Source: Duganella margarita
GTDB lineage: Bacteria; Pseudomonadota; Gammaproteobacteria; Burkholderiales; Burkholderiaceae_D
Length of the DNA stretch: 64,000 nucleotides
Assembly: GCF_009857535.1 (NCBI RefSeq)
Contig: NZ_WWCS01000022.1
Span: forward strand, 1 to 64,000
Reading direction: 5' to 3'
Under the pieces are notes generated by a model, which worked only from the letters and a program-made list of their open reading frames with translations, ran no database searches and had not been told where the DNA came from. The translations under genes and the position numbers were made by a program. This document shows, piece after piece, positions 58,353-64,000 of this stretch. How positions within the stretch are numbered: position 1 is the stretch's first letter; every line of letters begins with the position of its first letter.

Positions 58353-59189
58353 CTACGCGTTTAGGGCTTTGAGCGCGGCCAGGAGTGCGTCGAAGGCAGG
58401 GCTGGCGCTGTCCACGGCTTGCCCGTTCTTCCACCAATAGTTGACCATCATGTTCAGCGGGCCGGTGGACTGCACATGGTGCCACCACAGCGTGGGAATG
58501 TAGAGCGCATCGCCGGGCAGCAGGTCGGCCACCAGCGCGTGCTGCAGCGCCTCGCGGAAGCGCGGATGCTGGGCGTAGTCCGGGTCACGGAAATTGACCA
58601 TGCTGATCGGCGTTGGCGTCGGTGCAAAGTCCAGTGGGCCGATATATAGATTGTCCACCTGCCCGGGCGGGAACAGCGTGAAGCGCCGCGCGCCGCTGAC
58701 CACGCAGGCCAGGTTGTACGATTCGTCAAAATGCGCCGGCGTGGTGATGGTATTCCCCAGCCACAGGCGCGGACGCGCCGACGGCGGCAGCGCCGGCGCC
58801 ACATTCTCCAGTGGGAAGCGCGGCAGGCAGTCGTCAATCAGGGCGCTTTGCACCGCCACCGAAGGCGGCGCGTCGAACTGCGAATAGCGCGCCAGTTGCT
58901 CGATCACGCGCGCCACCGGCACCTTGTTGCGGACAAAATTGAAGCCTTCCATATCCGGCTTGTAGAACAGGCGTCCGCGTTCGGCGGGCGGTGTCATCAC
59001 GGAGTCCACTTCGGCATTGCTGGCCAGACCGAGCACATATTGGCACAGCGCTTCCGGCGATTGCTGCGCCGCGCGTACGGCCGGCCAGTGGCGCACAAAG
59101 CCGCGCAGGATGGCTGGACGGTAGCTGGCCGCCACTTCGCTGAAGAAGCGCGCCGGGTCCAGGTCGTAGTATTCGATGGGGGTGTTCAT
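58353..59189 (-). CDS. Cupin-like (JmjC/2OG-Fe type) protein beside a TonB receptor
   Basis: A 278-aa protein of the JmjC/cupin_8 fold. The metal site is H153-x-D155 in PAHFDESYN, with a distal His in LWWHHVQS (about 237-238). The PARFFSEVAASYRPAILRGF start fits cupin-like dioxygenase or hydroxylase relatives. Such genes often stand next to TonB receptors in carbohydrate-scavenging bacteria; the substrate is unknown. A terminator of the TonB gene (59207-59243) lies right before its start, with 17 bases between the T-run and ATG and no clear ribosome binding site. It may therefore be read at a low level through the terminator, or from a promoter within it. Confidence 0.86.
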   Translation of the reverse strand: MNTPIEYYDLDPARFFSEVAASYRPAILRGFVRHWPAVRAAQQSPEALCQYVLGLASNAEVDSVMTPPAERGRLFYKPDMEGFNFVRNKVPVARVIEQLARYSQFDAPPSVAVQSALIDDCLPRFPLENVAPALPPSARPRLWLGNTITTPAHFDESYNLACVVSGARRFTLFPPGQVDNLYIGPLDFAPTPTPISMVNFRDPDYAQHPRFREALQHALVADLLPGDALYIPTLWWHHVQSTGPLNMMVNYWWKNGQAVDSASPAFDALLAALKALNA

Positions 59190-59206
59190 GCGACGTATGA
59201 TGGCAT

Positions 59207-59243
59207 AAAAAAGCCCGCCAGGGCCGGGGACGCCGAGGCGGGC
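59207..59243 (-). terminator. Terminator between the TonB receptor and the cupin gene
   Basis: The arms GCCCGCC (59213-59219) and GGCGGGC (59237-59243) have a 17-base loop, followed on the minus strand by six T. It ends the TonB gene, which stops at 59277. Confidence 0.7.
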
Positions 59244-59276
59244 ACAGACTGCACAATGAAGCCGATTAGTACTTGA

Positions 59277-62045
59277 TTAGTACTTGATATGCAGACCGGC
59301 GTAGTACTGCGCGCCGTTGGCGTAGAAGCGCGCCGGTTGATCCTTGTTGTAGATGTAGTTCTTCAGGATCGGGTTGTTCAGATTCTGACCGCTCAGCGTC
59401 AGCACGATGTTCTTGCTGATGTTGTAGTTGAACGATGCCGACAGCGTGCCGGTCGAATCCTGATACAGCGGCGTGCCACGGTCCTGCGCAGCCAGGAACG
59501 ACGAGCGCCATGCGTAGCTTACGCGGGCATTGAACTTGTCGTTCTCGAAGAAGATGCCGCCGTTGGCGGTGGTCTTCGAAGCACCCAGCATGTCGCATGG
59601 ATCGCCGGAGGTCGAGAATTGCATCGCCGGGCAGGCGCCGAAGTCCAGGTGCGAATCGGTCAGCGTGACGTTGCCGTCGATGCCGAAGCCCATCCCCACC
59701 GGGATTTGCGCTGCCAGTTCCATGCCCTTCACTTTGGCGCCGACGTTGATCGGCGAGGTGATGGTGTAGTCCGCGAAGACCGCCTTGTTCTGCACTTGCG
59801 AAGCGCGGGTGTCGAGGAAGTTGCCGACGCTCGAGCCATAGCCGACGTAGTCCTTCAGGTCCATGTAGAACAGGCCAGCCGACAGCAGGGCGCGCGGTGC
59901 GAAGTACCACTGCAGCGACGCATCCAGGTTGGTCGACTTGACTGGCTTCAGTTGCGCGTTGCCGCCGTTACCGGTGTGGGTTTCGTCGGTCAGCAGCACG
60001 GCGCCGCCCAATGCGCCGTAGTCGGGACGGGTCATGGTGCGCGAGATGCCCAGGCGGGCCACCAGGTCGGAGCGCAGGTCGAACTTCAGGTTCAGGCTAG
60101 GCAGCGGAATCGTGGTGTTGTTGTCGATTGCCGTCTGCTTGACGAAACCGCCCCACGGATAGGCTGGCAGGTTGCCGCCAGCCGGTTGGTTAGGCAGGAT
60201 CTGATAGCCGTTCGAGGTGCCTTCGGTGCGCACGATGCGCAGGCCGACGTTACCGCTCCAGCCTTCGCCTTCCAGTTCACCCTGGACGTAGAACGCCTTG
60301 GTGTTTTCCTTCAGGTTGAACATGTCCTGGTAGTAGGTGCGGCTGACATCGCGGTTGGAGTGCAGGTCGCCCCACGCCTGCAGGATGGACGGGTCGAGCA
60401 TCCAGACGTTTTTAGGGAAGTCGCCACCCAGGTCGCTACCGAAGTTGCCAGGGTAGGTGGTGCCGTTCCAGGCCGGGTTGGTGCTAGTGCCGCCGACATC
60501 GGTGTTGGCCCAGTTAGGACCTTGCGCCACTTCGAAGTTGGAGCGGGTGTGGTGGGTGCCACGAATGCCGAATTTCAGCTCGCGCAGCGGGCCGGAGTCC
60601 AGCTGGAAGGCAGCGTCGATCTGGCCGTAGGTTTCCTTGTCGTCGGTGCTGGCAGGCGATACGCCGAACACCCAGTCCAGCGGGGTGCCGGTGAAGACGG
60701 CGGTATTAATGTTCGGGAACTTGACGGTGGCCGGCGAACCCAGACCGTTCAGCTGATAGCTGGCGCCGGAGTTGTTGACGTCACCTTCAAACACGCCCTG
60801 GCTAGGCGTAACGCCTTTGCCTTTGGTGGAACCGGCTTTGGCGGTGAACACCAGGCGGTCGGTGGCGCGCCATTTGCCGTCCAGGTCAAAGAACTCGGTT
60901 TGTGCGTAAGCGCCTTCGCGCACGATGTTGTCGACGATGCCATAACGCAGCGGCGCAGCAGCGGTGCCTTTATTGGTGAACGATGCCGACACCAGCGTGC
61001 CGTTGCGGATCACGTAACCCGGATCAGGCGCGACGCCGGAACCCAGCATGCCCGAACCGTTCATGTCGGTCATGTAGTTGGTGTTGTAGTTCGATGCGTC
61101 CATCTTCGAACGGAAGTAGGTCGCTTCCAGCGAGAAGTCGCGGCTAGGCTTGAATTGCAGGTCGATCAAACCGCCTTTGCGCTTGCGCTCCTGCTGGAAC
61201 AGCGAGGAACCGATCAGGCGCGGGAACCAGACGTTGGCCAGGTCCGGATTGGTCTTCACGGCGGCGTTGGTCGGTGCGACCTGGGTCCATTGCAGCAGCT
61301 CCTGACCATCGCGGCGCAGCGAGCGTTTTTCCGAGAAGCCTTGCACCATCAGGCCCAGCGTGCCGGCTTCGTTCTTCCAGTTGAACAGGCCACTGAATTG
61401 CGGATCGGTTTTTTCGGCGAGCGTGGAGTACACACCTTGCACGGTGGCTTCCATCGAAATCGCGTTTTTGAAGTCCAGCGGATGACGGGTCTTGATGTCG
61501 ATCGAGCCGCTCGAACCGCCTTCCACCTGGTCGGCGGTCGGTGCTTTGTAGACCACCACCTGGCCGACGATTTCCGACGGCAGCAGCGAGTACGATGCGG
61601 AACGGCCGACGGCGCCGCCCACCTGGTCCAGCACGAACCAGTCGCCGGTCGAGACGGCGTGGCCGTTGATCAGGGTCTGGGTCAGCGACGGCGCGGTGCC
61701 GCGCATCGAGACGCGGTCATTTTCGTCGAAGCCGCCCGAGCCTGCGCCGGAGGTCGAGATGTTCACGCCCGGCACGCGCTGCAGCGAGTCGGCCACGTTC
61801 TTGTCCGGCATTTTGCCGACGTCTTCGGCGGTAATCACGTCGACGTTGCTCGACGCATTACGCTTGACCGACAGCGATTGTTGCAGCGAACCGCGGATAC
61901 CGCTGACGATCACGGTATCCGGCTCCTTGTCGGTTGCTGCCTGCTGCGCCTGGGCGTTCATCGCGACGCTCAGCGTCAGGATGGCCGCTGCGGTCGCGAT
62001 GGGCGTTAGTTTGGACATTTTGATGTTATTCGAATTGTGGTACAT
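59277..62045 (-). CDS. TonB-dependent receptor (Xanthomonas/Caulobacter type)
   Basis: A 922-aa outer-membrane importer. The signal peptide is at about 10-33 (LTPIATAAAILTLSVAMNAQ), and the TonB box PDTVIVSG at about 42-49. The plug has SVKRNASSNVDVITAEDVGK, RVPGVNIS and VSMRGTAPSLTQTLING. A long beta-barrel ends with YAGLHIKY, a final aromatic residue needed for assembly. This type carries glycans, such as chitin oligosaccharides, rather than siderophores. GGGAGG precedes the ATG at 62045. It is divergent from the GntR gene with 364 bases between; the GH18 chitinase lies beyond, supporting a chitin role. Confidence 0.95.
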   Translation of the reverse strand: MYHNSNNIKMSKLTPIATAAAILTLSVAMNAQAQQAATDKEPDTVIVSGIRGSLQQSLSVKRNASSNVDVITAEDVGKMPDKNVADSLQRVPGVNISTSGAGSGGFDENDRVSMRGTAPSLTQTLINGHAVSTGDWFVLDQVGGAVGRSASYSLLPSEIVGQVVVYKAPTADQVEGGSSGSIDIKTRHPLDFKNAISMEATVQGVYSTLAEKTDPQFSGLFNWKNEAGTLGLMVQGFSEKRSLRRDGQELLQWTQVAPTNAAVKTNPDLANVWFPRLIGSSLFQQERKRKGGLIDLQFKPSRDFSLEATYFRSKMDASNYNTNYMTDMNGSGMLGSGVAPDPGYVIRNGTLVSASFTNKGTAAAPLRYGIVDNIVREGAYAQTEFFDLDGKWRATDRLVFTAKAGSTKGKGVTPSQGVFEGDVNNSGASYQLNGLGSPATVKFPNINTAVFTGTPLDWVFGVSPASTDDKETYGQIDAAFQLDSGPLRELKFGIRGTHHTRSNFEVAQGPNWANTDVGGTSTNPAWNGTTYPGNFGSDLGGDFPKNVWMLDPSILQAWGDLHSNRDVSRTYYQDMFNLKENTKAFYVQGELEGEGWSGNVGLRIVRTEGTSNGYQILPNQPAGGNLPAYPWGGFVKQTAIDNNTTIPLPSLNLKFDLRSDLVARLGISRTMTRPDYGALGGAVLLTDETHTGNGGNAQLKPVKSTNLDASLQWYFAPRALLSAGLFYMDLKDYVGYGSSVGNFLDTRASQVQNKAVFADYTITSPINVGAKVKGMELAAQIPVGMGFGIDGNVTLTDSHLDFGACPAMQFSTSGDPCDMLGASKTTANGGIFFENDKFNARVSYAWRSSFLAAQDRGTPLYQDSTGTLSASFNYNISKNIVLTLSGQNLNNPILKNYIYNKDQPARFYANGAQYYAGLHIKY

Positions 62046-62186
62046 GTTCCCTCCCGTTGATGAAGGCTCCGCCGAGCCCGCTTGATTGTTGATGTGTTTC
62101 TTGTTCACCTTTAAAACCAATCCAACGCCAATATACTCGCGTTTCAATACCAGATCACTACCACTTTAAAATTCTTTTTTGTTATG

Positions 62187-62203
62187 TTGTATGCAGCATA
62201 CAA
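62187..62203. promoter_or_regulatory. Perfect palindrome TTGTATGC-A-GCATACAA
   Basis: 8-base arms around one central base, in the TonB/GntR intergenic stretch. It is long and exact enough to be a regulator site for a dimer. Its link to the GntR gene is inference. Confidence 0.55.
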
Positions 62204-62222
62204 AGTGGCTTTTAAGTAACTT

Positions 62223-62231
62223 GGTAATACC
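62223..62231. promoter_or_regulatory. Candidate GntR site GGTAATACC
   Basis: A 9-base perfect palindrome inside TTGGTAATACCGG. Related half-sites in the same stretch are AATACCAG (62146-62153) and TTGGTATTAT (62366-62375). The TGGTAT half-site is what known GlcNAc regulators of this family (NagR/DasR) bind. Confidence 0.5.
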
Positions 62232-62365
62232 GGATCGAGGGTGGTATGGATGGTGTTTGTGCGCCGTTGCAACACAAATAAAGCCCTTACCTAAAGGCTG
62301 TATGCCATGGTGATGAAAATTTTTGCAGCACTGGCGGCAGGCTGCGGATTTCTGCTGGTCTTTTT

Positions 62366-62375
62366 TTGGTATTAT
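62366..62375 (+). promoter_or_regulatory. TTGGTATTAT: GntR half-site overlapping a -10 box
   Basis: TATTAT (62370-62375) is a likely -10 for the gntR gene at 62410. The TTGGTAT half-site covers it, which would give autorepression. Confidence 0.45.
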
Positions 62376-62409
62376 CGTCGAACAATGATAAAGAGGATGT
62401 CTTATCGTC

Positions 62410-63165
62410 ATGAAAAACGATCAAACGAGTCCACTGGTACACATCCAGCAGCACCTCAATGAGACCAGTAATCTGCCTCTGTATCAACGTCTGCAGCGTG
62501 CCCTGCGGTCGGCCATCGAACTGCACTTGCTGAAGCCCGAAGACGCCTTGCCGGCCGAGCGCCAGCTGGCGGCCGACCTGGAAATCTCGCGCATCACGGT
62601 GCGCAAGGCGATCGATGGCCTGGTCAGCGAAGGGGTGCTGGTACGCCGGCCCGGCTCCGGGAACTTCATCAATACCCGCATCGAAAAAAACTTCGCCAAG
62701 CTGACCTCTTTTTCCGAGGACATGCGGGCGCGCGGACGCACGCCGCGCAGCGTGTGGCTGAAGCGCTCCGAAGGCACGGTGACGCCGGACGAAGCGATGC
62801 GGCTGCGGCTCAGTCCCGGCTCGCGGGTGTTTCGCTTCAACCGCATGCGCTATGCGGACGAGGTGCCAATGTGTCTCGAGTACGCGACCATCGTGGCGTC
62901 CTGCCTGCCGTCGCTGGATGCGGTGGACGTGTCGATGTACGACGCGCTGGAACGCGCCGGCAATCGGCCGGTGCGGGCGTTGCAGCGTTTGTCGGCGCTG
63001 CTGCTGAACGCCGAGCAGGCCACGCTGCTGCAGGCGAAGGAGGGCGATGCCGGCCTGGCGGTGGAACGCCTGGGCTTTTTGCGCGACGGACGCGCGGTGG
63101 AATTCTGCCGCTCCTACTTCCGTGGCGATATGTATGACTTTGTGGCGGAACTGAATGCGAGCTAA
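62410..63165 (+). CDS. GntR family regulator, HutC/UTRA type
   Basis: A 251-aa regulator. The winged HTH (about 22-90) has PLYQRLQRALRSAIELHLLK, then LPAERQLAADLEISRITVRK and LVRRPGSGNFIN as the wing. The UTRA effector domain (about 105-245) contains PGSRVFRFNRMRYADEVPMC, where sugar phosphates bind in NagR/DasR relatives. With the TonB receptor and GH18 gene around it, and TGGTAT half-sites upstream, a GlcNAc- or GlcNAc-6-P-responsive role is likely. This is inference from context. Confidence 0.92.
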   Translation: MKNDQTSPLVHIQQHLNETSNLPLYQRLQRALRSAIELHLLKPEDALPAERQLAADLEISRITVRKAIDGLVSEGVLVRRPGSGNFINTRIEKNFAKLTSFSEDMRARGRTPRSVWLKRSEGTVTPDEAMRLRLSPGSRVFRFNRMRYADEVPMCLEYATIVASCLPSLDAVDVSMYDALERAGNRPVRALQRLSALLLNAEQATLLQAKEGDAGLAVERLGFLRDGRAVEFCRSYFRGDMYDFVAELNAS

Positions 63166-63169
63166 TTTG

Positions 63170-64000
63170 ATGTTGAGCGCGGCCTTAATGAGCGCATGGC
63201 CCTTGTTTGCAACGGCTTCCGAGGTGGTGGGCTACTACCCTGGCTGGAAGCACGAGGCGTTTCCGGTGTCGTCAGTGGATGCCGGCAAGCTGACCATGGC
63301 GCTGTACGCGTTTGTGGACCTGTGCTGGGACGGCAAGCATGGCAATGCCGATCCGACGATCAACGATGTGGCGCCGTGCCAGCAGCCGCGTAATGGCGCG
63401 CTGGCGTGGCGCGATGAAGCGGCCGACGGCGCCAACCTTCGCGCCTTGGTGGCGCTGAAGCAGCAGCATCCGCGATTCAAGGTGGTGATTTCGGTCGGCG
63501 GGTGGAACTGGTCGAACCGTTTTTCCAACGTCGCGGCATCGGCGCCGGCGCGCGCCAACTTTATCGCGTCGTCGTTACAGGCGATGCGGCGCTATGGACT
63601 GGACGGCGTCGATCTGGATTGGGAGTATCCCGGCGAGGCCGGCGTGCCTTGCGTGGCCGGCGAAGTGTGTGCGCGGCCGCAGGACCGGCAGAACTTCGTA
63701 GTGCTGGCGCGTGAGTTGCGCGCGGCGTTCGACCAGGCGGGCAAGCAGGATGGCAAGCATTACACCATCACCATCGCCGCCGGTGGTAATGGCAATTATG
63801 TCGGCGATGGCGCGTGGGTGAAGGAGTTGGCGCGGAGCCTGGACTGGATCAATATCATGGCGTACGACTATCACATGCCATGGGAGAAAAGTACAGGCCA
63901 TCACGCGGCGCTGTTCGCGGACGCCAGGGACCCGGCGACGGCCAACGGATTTTACGCGTCGCGTTCAGTGCAGCGTTATCTGGACGCCGGCGTGACAAAG
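63170..64000 (+). CDS. GH18 chitinase, 3' end cut by the window
   Basis: At least 277 aa are visible, open at the window end. The signal peptide is MLSAALMSAWPLFATAS. The catalytic domain has YYPGWK (strand 1), VVISVGGWNW (strand 3) and the GH18 motif LDGVDLDWEYPG with the proton donor Glu152. MAYDYH is the strand-6 motif. Chitinases of this class cut beta-1,4-GlcNAc chains. The ATG at 63170 lies 5 bases after the GntR stop; no clear ribosome binding site is seen, so translation may be coupled to gntR. The rest of the protein, and any chitin-binding domain, lies outside. Confidence 0.93.
   Translation, partial: MLSAALMSAWPLFATASEVVGYYPGWKHEAFPVSSVDAGKLTMALYAFVDLCWDGKHGNADPTINDVAPCQQPRNGALAWRDEAADGANLRALVALKQQHPRFKVVISVGGWNWSNRFSNVAASAPARANFIASSLQAMRRYGLDGVDLDWEYPGEAGVPCVAGEVCARPQDRQNFVVLARELRAAFDQAGKQDGKHYTITIAAGGNGNYVGDGAWVKELARSLDWINIMAYDYHMPWEKSTGHHAALFADARDPATANGFYASRSVQRYLDAGVTK

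Noticed and set aside
59289..62009. 906-codon open frame antisense to the TonB receptor
   Set aside because: Shadow of a gene with clear signal peptide, plug and barrel; the opposite product has no recognisable domain.

Overview
The window is GC-rich, densely coded chromosomal DNA. Several things point to a betaproteobacterium of the order Burkholderiales, most likely family Oxalobacteraceae (Duganella/Massilia/Janthinobacterium type). These are the gene order rpsP-rimM-trmD-rplS followed by a CoA pyrophosphatase, a CobD/CbiB-family gene and a DUF3579 gene; the etfBA plus acyl-CoA dehydrogenase cluster; secreted glycoside hydrolases; and the many small lineage-type proteins. This placement rests on protein resemblance and gene order, not on a database search. 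I saw no rRNA, tRNA, CRISPR array, prophage or intact insertion sequence.

Layout. 0.2-8.8 kb: MFS exporter, luciferase-like monooxygenase, orphan solute-binding protein, TraB/GumN protein, small lipoprotein, a 71-aa unknown behind a consensus FNR box, VanZ-like protein, SDR dehydrogenase, pyrF and a serine hydrolase. 8.9-17.5 kb: sbcB, a DUF5610 protein, a cyclic-nucleotide-domain/GGDEF diguanylate cyclase, a cytosolic BtuF-like protein, an HPF/RaiA protein, a DUF1345-MFS pair, a ferredoxin-type reductase and a YeeZ-like epimerase. 17.5-21.3 kb is a patch of small lineage-specific genes: an 84-aa protein behind a second consensus FNR box, a 79-aa HTH-like protein, a Pro-rich peptide and a protein carrying five AHSGV repeats, followed by a CHASE histidine kinase. 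21.4-25.8 kb: glnS and, divergent from it, a four-gene operon of a minimal J-domain protein with three proteins I do not recognise. 25.8-36.8 kb: LysR/MFS/AraC cluster, YbhB protein, a PAS-GGDEF-EAL protein, CaiB-type CoA transferase, M48 protease, ugpQ and a LuxR-type regulator. 36.9-43.8 kb: alaS, a TusA-family protein, etfBA and acyl-CoA dehydrogenase. 43.9-51.2 kb: glycine-zipper protein, ketopantoate reductase, hicAB, TM2 protein and the rpsP operon. 51.3-59.2 kb: M16 protease, GH26 mannanase, an Rrf2/flavoprotein pair, a LysR/dehydrogenase pair and a cupin-like protein. 59.2-64 kb: a TonB receptor, a GntR regulator and a GH18 chitinase cut by the window end, which together look like a chitin/GlcNAc uptake locus.

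How parts work together. etfBA takes electrons from the acyl-CoA dehydrogenase beside it. The rpsP operon builds and modifies the translation machinery. The right-hand locus couples chitin breakdown outside the cell to TonB-dependent uptake, probably under the GntR repressor. Two small unknown genes, and possibly a third, share an FNR class II promoter layout, which suggests a low-oxygen response. A palindromic dispersed repeat occurs three times, always at gene ends, and in one case it encodes the last residues of a LysR regulator.

The best candidates for something undescribed are the J-domain operon (23356-25836), the FNR-linked small genes (4780-5066; 17575-17898), and the AHSGV-repeat protein (18747-19376).
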